From contig SLDB01000216.1 of NCBI GenBank assembly GCA_007125475.1, positions 1 to 12,779 of the forward strand: a DNA stretch of 12,779 nucleotides, read 5' to 3'. The notes under the pieces were generated by a model, which ran no database searches, was not told the origin of the DNA, and saw only the letters and a list, made by a program, of their open reading frames with translations. Made by a program: the position numbers and the translations under genes. Shown here one piece after another: positions 5,808-12,779 of this stretch; within the stretch, counting starts at the first letter, position 1, and every line of letters begins with the position of its first letter. The DNA comes from Nitriliruptoraceae bacterium (GTDB lineage Bacteria > Actinomycetota > Nitriliruptoria > Nitriliruptorales > Nitriliruptoraceae).

Positions 5808-6218
5808 GTGGGGGACGCAGTGATCGAGGTCGTGCGACGTCAGGCGTCGGCCGCCGAGGAGGTCGAGGTGGGCCTGCGCGCACTCGAGCTCGTCGTGGCG
5901 GCCGGCCAGGAGCGTTTCCTGGGGATGGCCGTCGACGACGTCGAGGCCGCGATGGACCGGCTCGCCTCGCTCGAGGTGGCTCGGGCCATCGCGGTCGACT
6001 CCGGCGGACTCCCCGTCGGGGCGACGGCCGCCGAGCTCGCCGACCGGATCGAGGACCCCGGCAGGGCAGCGGCGCTGCGGACCGAGGTCGACGGCCTGCG
6101 CAGCGCCGTCGACCGGCTCGAGGAGGCACGACACCGGGCCGAGCGCGCCGTCGGGGCCGCCGCAGGTCGTTCCCGTACCCGCCTGGACGCCGCGGTCGCC
6201 CTGACCGACCCGCCGTGA
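5808..6218 (+). CDS. FlgN-like flagellar export chaperone (probable)
   Basis: This 136-residue protein starts at GTG 5808, four bases after a strong GAGGAGG (5797-5803). A second GTG twelve bases further on is also possible. The protein is almost entirely helical and rich in Ala, Glu, Leu and Arg, with heptad-like runs at about 14-62 (EEVEVGLRALELVVAAGQER and VEAAMDRLASLEVARA) and 85-118. FlgN proteins are cytosolic helical chaperones of about 140 residues that keep the hook-filament junction proteins FlgK and FlgL ready for export. The length, the pattern and the sigma-28 promoter directly upstream all fit this, but sequence identity within FlgN is low and no FlgK or FlgL gene is in the window. 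Other short flagellar coiled-coil proteins, such as FliT-like chaperones, remain possible. The gene after it is a response regulator on the same strand, 160 bases away. Confidence 0.62.
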   Translation: MGDAVIEVVRRQASAAEEVEVGLRALELVVAAGQERFLGMAVDDVEAAMDRLASLEVARAIAVDSGGLPVGATAAELADRIEDPGRAAALRTEVDGLRSAVDRLEEARHRAERAVGAAAGRSRTRLDAAVALTDPP

Positions 6219-6378
6219 GGCCCCGTGGCCGGATCCCACCGCGCGACCCGGGTCGCTGACCGGCGATCGCGGTGAGACCGAACACGATTGCACGACGCCG
6301 TCCCGACCGACACCGACCACCACACCATCGTCGCGATGCCGCCAACGGACCGACGAGTACACCGAAGCAGCAGGAGTC

Positions 6379-7077
6379 ATGGCCAACATCCTCGTCGTCG
6401 ACGACGACCCCCAGATCGTGACGGCGCTCAGCCGTGGCCTCACCGCGCTCGGACACGAGGTCGCGGTCGCCCGCACCGGCACGGACGCCATCAGCGCCAC
6501 CGCCGTGGTGCGCCCCGACGTCGTCCTCCTCGACCTCCGCCTCCCGGACGTCTCCGGGATCGACGTCGTCCACCGACTGCGGGGTTGGACCCAGACCCCG
6601 GTGCTGCTGCTGTCGGGGGCAGGCACCCAGGAGCGCAAGATCGCCTCCCTCGACGCGGGAGCGGACGATTTCTTGGACAAGCCGTTCTCCCTGGAGGAGC
6701 TGCGGGCCCGTATCGACGCGGCGTTGCGCCGCTCGCCGTTGGCCAACGGTCAGGCCACGTCGTCGCACCTCGTCGTCGGCGAGCTCGAGGTCGACATGGC
6801 CTCCCGCCGGCTGCTCGTGGGCGGCGACGGTGTGCACCTCACGCCCATCGAGTGGCGCCTGCTGGAGGTGTTCCTCGCGAACGCCGGCAAGATCCTCACC
6901 TACGCGACGATCATCGGTGAGGTGTGGTCGCGCGAGCACGGCGACGAGGCGCGTTCATCGCTGCGGGTGCACGTCCGCTCGTTGCGCCGCAAGCTCGCCG
7001 ACGATGCCAGCACACCGCGCTACATCGCCACCGAGCCGGGCGCCGGCTACCGCTGGGTCGGCGGGGTCCCCGCGTAG
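6379..7077 (+). CDS. OmpR/KdpE-type response regulator
   Basis: This 232-residue protein is full length for the family. The receiver domain (about 3-115) has the acidic pair D8/D9, the phosphate acceptor D52 in LLDLRLPDVSG, S79 in place of the usual Thr, and K101 in DKPF. The C-terminal winged helix (about 130-228) shows LTPIEWRLLEVFLANAGKILT and SLRVHVRSLRRKLADDASTPRYIATEPGAGYRW, typical of OmpR-class DNA binding and closest in feel to KdpE. It should be phosphorylated by a histidine kinase and then control transcription, but no kinase gene is in the window. The ATG at 6379 has AGGAG at 6372-6376, a short spacing of two bases. It may be read from the sigma-28 promoter through the FlgN-like gene, since the 160-base gap shows no clear promoter of its own. 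The targets are unknown. Confidence 0.92.
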   Translation: MANILVVDDDPQIVTALSRGLTALGHEVAVARTGTDAISATAVVRPDVVLLDLRLPDVSGIDVVHRLRGWTQTPVLLLSGAGTQERKIASLDAGADDFLDKPFSLEELRARIDAALRRSPLANGQATSSHLVVGELEVDMASRRLLVGGDGVHLTPIEWRLLEVFLANAGKILTYATIIGEVWSREHGDEARSSLRVHVRSLRRKLADDASTPRYIATEPGAGYRWVGGVPA

Positions 7078-7083
7078 CTGCCT

Positions 7084-7097
7084 GGCCCGGCCGGGCC
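7084..7097. terminator. GC palindrome between converging genes, possible bidirectional terminator
   Basis: GGCCCGGCCGGGCC is a perfect 14-bp palindrome in the 24-base gap between the stop of the response regulator (7077) and the stop of the last flagellar-operon gene (7102). As RNA it folds with a five-pair stem and a GGCC loop in either direction. No T-run is present, so its efficiency as an intrinsic terminator is uncertain. Confidence 0.45.
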
Positions 7098-7101
7098 CGT
7101 C

Positions 7102-7404
7102 TCAGCCGGGCCGTCGCCGATCCGCCTGTCGGGAGCCGGTGGCCGTCGGGGGCGTGTCACCGGTGGCGGTGCTCGTCGCCTGCAGCCGCGACGGGTCACC
7201 GGCGCGACGCTCGAAGCGTTGCACGAGCCCGGTGAGTGTGACGCGCGCCGCGTGCCCCACCACGACGACCGCGACGAGGACCGCCACCGCCCGCATCGCC
7301 GCCTCCTGCGGGGCGAGTGCACCGGTGGCGAGCATCACCGCCGTCGGGGCGAGGGCGACGAGGCCGACGAGGCCGGTGGCACGGCGCAGTGGACCGACCG
7401 TCAC
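7102..7404 (-). CDS. Small two-helix membrane protein at the end of the flagellar export operon
   Basis: This 100-residue protein is not recognised. The GTG start at 7404-7402 overlaps the stop of the FlhF-like gene by 4 bases (GTGA), and GAGG lies six bases upstream, so this start is well supported. Residues 9-29 (TGLVGLVALAPTAVMLATGAL) and 36-58 (AAMRAVAVLVAVVVVGHAARVTL) are two membrane helices joined by a short APQEA turn. Residues 59-100 form a basic, Thr/Arg/Ser-rich, probably disordered tail, most likely in the cytosol. The tight coupling suggests that it acts together with the FlhF-like protein or the export gate, but no family could be assigned. It is the last gene of the operon and faces the response regulator. 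Confidence 0.72.
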   Translation of the reverse strand: MTVGPLRRATGLVGLVALAPTAVMLATGALAPQEAAMRAVAVLVAVVVVGHAARVTLTGLVQRFERRAGDPSRLQATSTATGDTPPTATGSRQADRRRPG

Positions 7405-8450
7405 CTGGCGCCTCCCCGCCGGGCGACGGCGTGCACCAGGGACCGCAGCGCGACCGCGGCGTCGACCGGCCCCACCCGTCGAACCCCACCGTCCACCGGG
7501 CCGTACCCGAGGACGAGTCCGAGGTCGGTGGCGCACGCCAACGCCGCGGGAAGGTCGGACACACGGGTGAAGGAGACCGCCAGCGGATCGTCAGCGAGGG
7601 CGTCGCGCCATCGGGGGCCACCGACGACGAGGTGCACCCAGCGCTGGGCCCTCATCGCGGTCCGGAACCGTTCGCTGCGGGCCACCGGCACCCCTGTCGC
7701 GCCGGCGAGCTCGCCGGCGCGCGGACCGGCGAGCACCGCGGGTCCGGTCGGCAGCGGCCGGCACAGCGGTCGGAGCGCGGCGGCGACCGCACCGGTCCAG
7801 GCGGTGTCATCGAACGGCTCCGGAACCTTCAGTGAGTGCACGAACGCCGCAGGAACCCCCAGGCGCAGCAGCACCGTGGAGGACCACACCCGCGACGGAT
7901 CGGCGTGCTGCGCGACGGCGTCGAACGGCGTGACCGGTGTCGCCGTGACCCGTGGCGGAGCCGGTCCCGTGGCGGGTGAAGCGGACGCGGACGCGGACGT
8001 CGACGCCGCGGCAGCGCCACCTCGGCGGCCATCGAGCTGCCGGCGCAGGAACGTGGCGAAATCCACCTCGTCGCCGACCTCGTCGGCCCCCTGCAGAAGC
8101 CGGTCGACCGGAACCCCTCCGATGTCGCCGCGCTCGACGCCGTCCGCGGTGGCGGTGTCTCCGGACGCCGCCCCCACGGTGGCCAACGCGACGTCGGGGT
8201 CCGAGGTCGGCGTGTCGGCCGTCGGGGCATCGGCGCCCGGAGGAGCGGCGTGCAACTGCACGACCTCGCGGGCGAAGAACCCCCCGAGCCCGCCGCGCAG
8301 GACGCGACGCGCCTCGATGATCCGGGCGCCCTCGCCCAGCTCACCGTGGACGCGGGCGATCGCCGCTTCGGCGGTGACGTCCTCGAAGACGTGGGACGCC
8401 CCCTCAGCGCGGGTGGTGGCGGTTTCAGACGTCTGCGGGCGTGTGCGCAC
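7401..8450 (-). CDS. FlhF-like protein with degenerate GTPase domain
   Basis: This is a 349-residue protein. The GTG start at 8450 has GGAG six bases upstream and overlaps the end of flhA by 26 bases; no other in-frame start occurs before the conserved part. Residues 21-68 (VFEDVTAEAAIARVHGELGEGARIIEARRVLRGGLGGFFAREVVQLHAA, read in pieces) match the FlhF N-terminal pattern. Residues 70-175 are a low-complexity linker that includes SASASAS, encoded by a three-fold GCGGAC repeat (7981-7998). Residues 185-345 keep the outline of the FlhF SRP-type NG domain: RLGVPAAFVHSL, a beta strand at 272-276, and AVSFTRVSDLPAALACATDLGLVLGY (291-316) where FlhF has FTKxDE. However, the P-loop site reads GPAVLAGPR, with no GKT, and TKxD is TRVS. 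FlhF normally places and numbers flagella as a GTP-dependent dimer. This one probably cannot bind GTP. It directly follows flhA, as flhF usually does. Confidence 0.68.
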   Translation of the reverse strand: MRTRPQTSETATTRAEGASHVFEDVTAEAAIARVHGELGEGARIIEARRVLRGGLGGFFAREVVQLHAAPPGADAPTADTPTSDPDVALATVGAASGDTATADGVERGDIGGVPVDRLLQGADEVGDEVDFATFLRRQLDGRRGGAAAASTSASASASPATGPAPPRVTATPVTPFDAVAQHADPSRVWSSTVLLRLGVPAAFVHSLKVPEPFDDTAWTGAVAAALRPLCRPLPTGPAVLAGPRAGELAGATGVPVARSERFRTAMRAQRWVHLVVGGPRWRDALADDPLAVSFTRVSDLPAALACATDLGLVLGYGPVDGGVRRVGPVDAAVALRSLVHAVARRGGAR

Positions 8451-10500
8451 CGAGGACTCCGATCACGTCGAGGTCGGTGTTGGGCGGCAGCTCCGGGTAG
8501 GCGAGGACCGGGGTGTCGATCCCGGCGGAGGCCAGGCAGCGCCGCAGCGGCCGACGCAGCAGCTGGCCGCACACCACCGCGGTCGGTCGGCCACCGTGCT
8601 CCTCGGTGAGTCGGGCGACCTCGGCCAGCAGTGGGACGAGGCGGTCCGGCGCCGCAACGAGTTGCAGCTGGCCGTCGACGTCACGGACCCGTTCGTGCAG
8701 CTCCCCCTCGACCTCCGGGGAGATCGTGATCGCCCCGAGCCCGCCGTCGGGGGCGATCCGTGACACGATCGCCGCGCCGACCGCGGTACGGGCCGCCGAG
8801 ACGAGCTGGTCCACCGACCGGGTGTCCCGCGCACGGGCGGCGACGGCTTCGATGATCCGCCCGAGGTCACGGATCGGGACCCGTTCGCGCAGCAACTCGC
8901 GGAGGACCTCCTGCAGCCCGGCCGCCGACAGCGTCTCGGTCCCGACCTCGTCGGCCAACAGCGGCTCGTCGTGCCTCAGCGAGTCCACCAGCTCCTGCAC
9001 CTGCTGCCGGGAGAGCAGCTCGGCGGCGTGGGAGCGCACGACCTCGGCGAGGTGGGTGACGACGACCGCGGAACGGTCGACCACGGTCGCGCCGCTCCCA
9101 ACGACCCGGCTGCGGGCCTCGCTCGGCACCCACCACGCCTTGAGGCCGAACACCGGCTCGACGGTCTCCTCACCGGGGATCCCCGCGAGGTCACCGTCAC
9201 CCGCCGGCAACGCCAGGATCCGGTCCCGTGGTGCGGTGCCCCGGGCGACGTCCACGCCGTGCACCCGGATGCGGTACGAGCTCGGCTCGAGCGTGACGTC
9301 GTCGGCGGTGCGCACCGCGGGCATCACGACACCGAGCTCGTCGGCGATCTGGCGCCGCAACGCGCGCACCCGCTGCAGCAGGTCCCCGCCGACGTCCTGG
9401 TCGATGAGGTCGAGGACGTCGTAGGCCAGGTGCAGCTCCAACGGCTCGACACGGAGTCGCTGGATCAGGGCGGCCGGGTCATCGGGATCCATGGAGACGT
9501 CGGCGTCACCGGGCTCACCGGCGTCGCCATCGGCCGGCTGGTTGCGTGCCCGCGACCTCGTCGCGGCGACCAGCAGTCCGGCGACGATCACCGCGAACGG
9601 GGGCTTCGGCAGTCCGGGGAGCAGGGCGATCGCGGACACCACCAGGGCGGTGATCCGCAGCGGCCGGGGGTCGTTGAGGAGCTGGCGGCCGACGGTCGGC
9701 CCCAGGTCGTCCTCCCCGTTGACCCGGGAGACCATCAACCCGGTCGCCGCCGAGATCACCAACGCCGGGATCTGCGAGACGAGCCCGTCGCCGACGGTGA
9801 GGAGCGAGTACGTCGCCGCCGCCTCCTCCAGCGGCATCCCCATCATCGTGATCCCGACCACGAGGCCGCCGACGAGGTTGATCACCACGATCACGATCCC
9901 CGCGATCGCGTCACCCTTGACGAACTTCGAGGCACCGTCCATCGAGCCGTAGAAGTCGGATTCCCGGGCGATTCGCGTACGCCGGTCGCGGGCCTCCCGC
10001 TCCGAGATCGCCCCGGCGGCGAGGTCGGCGTCGATGGCCATCTGCTTGCCGGGCATCGCGTCGAGCGCGAACCGGGCCCCGACCTCGGCCACCCGGCCGG
10101 CACCGGCGGTGATCACCGCGAACTGGATGACGATGAGGATGAGGAACACCACCAACCCGACGACGACCGACCCACCGACGACGAAGTTGCCGAAGGTGTC
10201 GATCACCTTCCCCGCGTAGCCGTCGAGGAGGATGAGCCGCGTCGAGGACACGTTCAGGGCCAGGCGCATCAGCGTCGTGATCAGGATCAACGACGGGAAC
10301 GTGGACAGGTCGAGGGTGTCGCGGAGAGTGAGGACGGCCAACAGCACCATCAGGGCGAACGCGAGGTTGGCGGCCAGCAGCGCGTCGAGCAGCACGGGAG
10401 GGATCGGCACGACCATCATCACGACGGCGCCGACGAGGACGAGCGGCACGATCGTGCGCGACAGCAGGCGGCCGGTGGCCGGCGTGGAGAGCGTGGTCAT
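8425..10500 (-). CDS. flhA: Flagellar export gate protein FlhA
   Basis: This 691-residue protein is the normal FlhA length. The N-terminal half holds about eight membrane helices, beginning at residues 15-33. It has the conserved LMRLALNVSSTRLILLDG (78-94) and the FHIPEP block RVAEVGARFALDAMPGKQMAIDADL (136-160), then KFVKGDAIAG (192-201), where D198 matches the proton-pathway Asp, and SQIPALVISAATGLMVSR (242-259). The C-terminal half, after about 330, is the cytosolic domain that forms the nonameric ring receiving chaperone-substrate complexes. FlhA couples proton flow to export of rod, hook and filament subunits. The ATG at 10500 overlaps the stop of flhB by 4 bases (ATGA). All key motifs are intact. 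It is the most conserved gene of the window and anchors the identification of the operon as flagellar rather than injectisome. Confidence 0.97.
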   Translation of the reverse strand: MTTLSTPATGRLLSRTIVPLVLVGAVVMMVVPIPPVLLDALLAANLAFALMVLLAVLTLRDTLDLSTFPSLILITTLMRLALNVSSTRLILLDGYAGKVIDTFGNFVVGGSVVVGLVVFLILIVIQFAVITAGAGRVAEVGARFALDAMPGKQMAIDADLAAGAISEREARDRRTRIARESDFYGSMDGASKFVKGDAIAGIVIVVINLVGGLVVGITMMGMPLEEAAATYSLLTVGDGLVSQIPALVISAATGLMVSRVNGEDDLGPTVGRQLLNDPRPLRITALVVSAIALLPGLPKPPFAVIVAGLLVAATRSRARNQPADGDAGEPGDADVSMDPDDPAALIQRLRVEPLELHLAYDVLDLIDQDVGGDLLQRVRALRRQIADELGVVMPAVRTADDVTLEPSSYRIRVHGVDVARGTAPRDRILALPAGDGDLAGIPGEETVEPVFGLKAWWVPSEARSRVVGSGATVVDRSAVVVTHLAEVVRSHAAELLSRQQVQELVDSLRHDEPLLADEVGTETLSAAGLQEVLRELLRERVPIRDLGRIIEAVAARARDTRSVDQLVSAARTAVGAAIVSRIAPDGGLGAITISPEVEGELHERVRDVDGQLQLVAAPDRLVPLLAEVARLTEEHGGRPTAVVCGQLLRRPLRRCLASAGIDTPVLAYPELPPNTDLDVIGVLGAHTPADV

Positions 10501-11567
10501 GCCACCACCACCGGCCGGCGACGGCTCCCCGGCCCACGCCCGGAGCGGCGGTAGGCGTTCGCGAGGACGACCGCGACGGCCTCGTACAGCGCGGCCGGGA
10601 CGTAGTGGCCGATCCCCGCCTGACGGAACAGCGCCCGGGCGAGCGGGACGTCACGGGTGATCGGGACGCCGTGACGGCGGGCGATCGCCTTCAGGGTCTC
10701 GGCCAGGTGGTCGGCGCCCTTGGCGACGACCTTGGGAGCGCCCTGGCCCGGGTCGTAGCGCAACGCGACGACGAGGTGGGTCGGGTTGGCCACGACCACG
10801 TCGGCGGCCGCGACGTCGGCGATCATGCGGTTGCGTGACAGCTCGCCCTGCCGTTTGCGCCGGGCGGACTTCAGGTGCGGGTCCCCCTCGCTGTCGCGGA
10901 ACTCGCGGCGGATGTCCTGGCGGCTCATCATCAGCTTCTTCTCGTTCCGCCACCGTTGGTAGGCGAAGTCGAGGAGCGCGATCACCAACGCGAGGATCGC
11001 GGCACGCACCAGGATCCCGCCGTAGGCACCGCTGAGGCGGTCGAGCCCCCCGGCCAGCGTGCGGTCGTTCGCCAGGTGGGACCGCCACGACGACAACGTC
11101 GGCCACACCACCGCGGCGACCGCGGAGAGCTTGAGAACCGATCGCAGCAGCTCCCAGCCGGCGACGACCGGCTTCAGGCGTTCCAGACCGCGCTTCGGCG
11201 AGAGGTTCTTGAGCTTGGGCTTGGCCAGGCGCAGGTTGAACTTCACCCCGACCTGGGCCGCCCCGGCGGCGACACCACTGACCACGGCGGCGAACAGGAA
11301 GGGGCCGGCGAGGACGATGAGCAGCAGCAGGGCCCGCCCGGCGCTGGCGCCGAGGGCGTCGTCGGTGGCGGCGGTGGCGAGGATGGTGCGCACGTCGGCG
11401 CTGGCACGGTCGACCATCGACGGGCCCGCGACCGCGAGGGTGCCGACCAGCGCCAGGAACGAACCGGCGACGGCGACCTCCTGGCTGCGCGCGACCTGGC
11501 CCTCCTGCCGCGCCTTCCGCCGGCGCTGGGGAGTGGCCTTCTCGCTGCGACCGTCCTTCGTGCTCAC
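10497..11567 (-). CDS. flhB: Flagellar export switch protein FlhB
   Basis: The protein has 356 residues from the GTG at 11567, which has GAGG (11577-11574) six bases upstream. The ATG at 11573 touches that GAGG with no spacing and is therefore less likely. The N-terminal EKATPQRRRKARQEGQVARSQE is the typical FlhB opening. Four membrane helices follow, and the cytosolic linker contains SEGDPHLKSARRKRQ. The autocleavage site NPTH falls at about residues 261-264 (counted from GTG) within VVVANPTHLVVALRYDP, so self-cleavage between Asn and Pro should occur. This is the step that, with FliK, switches export from rod/hook to filament proteins. The basic C-terminal tail RRSGRGPGSRRRP extends a little beyond the core. 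The gene ends in an ATGA overlap with flhA. It is separated from fliR by about 108 bases, the only real gap in the operon. Confidence 0.97.
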   Translation of the reverse strand: MSTKDGRSEKATPQRRRKARQEGQVARSQEVAVAGSFLALVGTLAVAGPSMVDRASADVRTILATAATDDALGASAGRALLLLIVLAGPFLFAAVVSGVAAGAAQVGVKFNLRLAKPKLKNLSPKRGLERLKPVVAGWELLRSVLKLSAVAAVVWPTLSSWRSHLANDRTLAGGLDRLSGAYGGILVRAAILALVIALLDFAYQRWRNEKKLMMSRQDIRREFRDSEGDPHLKSARRKRQGELSRNRMIADVAAADVVVANPTHLVVALRYDPGQGAPKVVAKGADHLAETLKAIARRHGVPITRDVPLARALFRQAGIGHYVPAALYEAVAVVLANAYRRSGRGPGSRRRPVVVA

Positions 11568-11577
11568 GGACATCCTC
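11565..11577 (-). promoter_or_regulatory. Ribosome binding site that favours the GTG start of flhB
   Basis: On the minus strand GAGG (11577-11574) is followed by ATGTCC and then GTG (11567-11565). The six-base spacing suits GTG. The intervening ATG lies directly against the GAGG and should be a poor start. Confidence 0.55.
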
Positions 11578-11675
11578 GGTCATCGACCGGCCCGTCCGTG
11601 GCGGCTGCGCGCGGATCCGTCCGCACCTCGAGACCCGTCGGCCGGCCGCCGTCGAGGTCAAGCGGTCCGGTCCGA

Positions 11676-12455
11676 TCAGCCACCGAGGCCCCGTAGCCCG
11701 ACTTCGAAGCCCCGCGCGACGGTGGACTCGACCCCGGCCATCGCGTCGGGGAAGAGGACCCAGGACGACGCCACGACGGTGAGCGACGTCAGCAGCTTCG
11801 CCGGCAGCCCGAGCAGGAACACGTTGGCCTGCGGCGCGAACCGTGAGGCGAGACCGAGGGCGAGCTCGACCATGATCAGGACCCCGATCACCGGCAGGGC
11901 GAGCTCGAGGCCGGAGCGGACGACGCCGGCGACGAGGTCGACGACGTACCCGGTGAGACCCGGCTGCAACGTCACCGCTGCGTCGAGAGGCACGATCCAC
12001 GTGCTCCCCACGAGCCCGGTGACCAGCAGCCCCAACCCTCCCGCGGCGACGAACATCGTCACCGCGACGAGGTGGAACATCCGGGCGAAGATCCCGCTCT
12101 GGTCGCCCTGGAGCGGATCGAACACCGCGGACACCGCCAGCCCCGAGACCCAGTCGACGATCCCTCCGGCGGTGGAGAACAGGTACACGACCACGCCGGT
12201 GACGTAGCCGAGGACGGCGCCGACGGTGACGTTGACCATCCCGGCGACCAGCAGGTCGCCGAGCTCGACGACCCCGGGCACCGGCTGCGTCGCGGCGAGC
12301 CCGACGGCCGAGGCGAACGCCAACCGGGCGGCCACGGGGATCGTCGAGCCCAGGAACGGCGAGGTCAGGGCGAACGCGGCGACCCGCGACATCGCCAGGA
12401 CGAACCCGACCGCCCACGCGGTGTCGACCGGGAGCTCGACGACCCCGCCCGTCAT
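11676..12455 (-). CDS. fliR: Flagellar export gate protein FliR
   Basis: The 259-residue product from the ATG at 12455 has the usual FliR size. That ATG overlaps the stop of fliQ by 4 bases (ATGA), which decides against a start ten codons upstream. The protein is dominated by hydrophobic helices: VGFVLAMSRVAAFALTSPFL near the N-terminus, a long central set, and VIGVLIMVELALGLASRFAPQANVFLLGLPAKLL near the end. The last is the most conserved FliR segment (P-Q-xN-VF-x-x-G-P-K). FliR joins five FliP and four FliQ subunits to form the helical export pore in the basal-body membrane. Some species fuse FliR to FlhB; here they are separate, with about 108 bases between them that show only a small GC hairpin (11611-11624). 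Confidence 0.95.
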   Translation of the reverse strand: MTGGVVELPVDTAWAVGFVLAMSRVAAFALTSPFLGSTIPVAARLAFASAVGLAATQPVPGVVELGDLLVAGMVNVTVGAVLGYVTGVVVYLFSTAGGIVDWVSGLAVSAVFDPLQGDQSGIFARMFHLVAVTMFVAAGGLGLLVTGLVGSTWIVPLDAAVTLQPGLTGYVVDLVAGVVRSGLELALPVIGVLIMVELALGLASRFAPQANVFLLGLPAKLLTSLTVVASSWVLFPDAMAGVESTVARGFEVGLRGLGG

Positions 12456-12724
12456 CCGCCGACGAGCGTCGGGATCGACGCCCACAGCCGCTCGGAGTAC
12501 GTCACCAGCTCCCGGACCATCCAGTGCCCGGCGAACACGAGGACCAGGACGAGCCCGACCGCCTTGGGGACGAAGCTCAGCGTCATCTCCTGGATCTGCG
12601 TCACCGTCTGCAGCAGTGAGACCGCGACACCCACGGTGAGCGCGGTGAGCAGCATCGGACCGGCGAGCTTCGTCGCCATCAGGATCGCGTCGGTGGCGAT
12701 GTCGAGGACCTGCGAGTCGGTCAT
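12452..12724 (-). CDS. fliQ: Flagellar export gate protein FliQ
   Basis: This is a 90-residue protein with two membrane helices (about 15-38 and 52-75), the standard FliQ length and layout. The N-terminal MTDSQVLDIATDAILMATKLAGPMLLTALTVG and the loop LLQTVTQIQEMTLSFVPK are close to the FliQ consensus (SxxQAxTQIxExTLxFxPK). FliQ wraps the outside of the FliP-FliR pore and helps it close. Both ends are coupled: its ATG overlaps the TGA of fliP (ATGA at 12724-12721), and its stop overlaps the ATG of fliR. Identification is secure. Confidence 0.97.
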   Translation of the reverse strand: MTDSQVLDIATDAILMATKLAGPMLLTALTVGVAVSLLQTVTQIQEMTLSFVPKAVGLVLVLVFAGHWMVRELVTYSERLWASIPTLVGG

Positions 12725-12779
12725 CCGACCACCGACCCCACCAGGGAGCGGGAGAGCAACGACCAGCCGTCGACGAGGA
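12721..12779 (-). CDS. fliP: Flagellar export gate protein FliP, C-terminal end only
   Basis: Only the last 18 full codons are inside the window, reading LVDGWSLLSRSLVGSVVG and ending with TGA at 12723-12721. LVDGW-x-LL-x-x-SL is the usual C-terminal signature of FliP, and the position directly before fliQ with an ATGA overlap confirms it. FliP is the main pore-forming subunit of the export gate. The rest, and the promoter of the operon, lie to the right of the window. Confidence 0.85.
   Translation of the reverse strand, partial: LVDGWSLLSRSLVGSVVG

Noticed and set aside
7981..7998. GCGGAC repeated three times
   Set aside because: It is a short in-frame repeat encoding an Ala/Ser linker in the FlhF-like protein; it needs no separate explanation.
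8971..10554. 527-codon rightward open frame opposite flhA and flhB
   Set aside because: The product is His/Asp/Arg/Gly repeats typical of an antisense frame, while the minus strand encodes textbook FlhA.
11568..11675. The roughly 108-base gap between fliR and flhB as a site for a small gene or promoter
   Set aside because: Only a weak five-pair hairpin (11611-11624) was seen, with no promoter-like boxes and no convincing short frame.
10651..12417. 588-codon leftward open frame across fliR and flhB
   Set aside because: It is out of frame with both genes, and its Arg/Gly/Pro-rich product has no membrane helices or motif; FliR and FlhB explain the region.

Overview
The window is very GC-rich bacterial DNA with tightly packed, often overlapping genes and many GTG starts. 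The gene pair zinc-dependent metalloprotease (DUF2342 family) then tilS, together with a complete FliP-FliQ-FliR-FlhB-FlhA order, points to a flagellated member of the Actinomycetota. The exact class cannot be fixed from the sequence. No mobile element, CRISPR array, tRNA or rRNA was seen.

Left part (1-2463): a leftward run of a small secreted or membrane-anchored protein, a DUF2342 metalloprotease and tilS, which runs off the left edge. A 204-base divergent region separates it from a rightward pirin gene (2464-3447). That region carries a perfect 16-bp palindrome lying across the predicted -35 box of the pirin promoter.

Middle (3448-5807): a leftward N-terminally anchored lysozyme-like protein converges on pirin with only 8 bases between the stop codons. 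Upstream of it is a leftward pair with a 4-base GTGA overlap, a cupredoxin lipoprotein followed by a VOC/glyoxalase-like protein. A 337-base gene-free stretch (5471-5807) follows. It holds hairpins and ends in a near-perfect sigma-28 (FliA/WhiG/SigD type) flagellar promoter.

Right part (5808-12779): that promoter drives a short coiled-coil protein resembling the FlgN export chaperone, followed by an OmpR/KdpE-type response regulator with no kinase beside it. Converging on these is a leftward flagellar export operon: fliP (3' end only), fliQ, fliR, flhB, flhA, an FlhF-like protein and a small two-helix membrane protein. Most joints are 4-base ATGA or GTGA overlaps. FliP/Q/R, FlhB and FlhA form the export gate of the flagellar type III apparatus.

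The most unusual item is the FlhF-like protein. It keeps the FlhF N-terminal segment and the outline of the SRP-type GTPase end, but it lacks a recognisable P-loop and the TKxD guanine-binding motif. It looks like a pseudo-GTPase and is translationally coupled to an unrecognised two-helix membrane protein.
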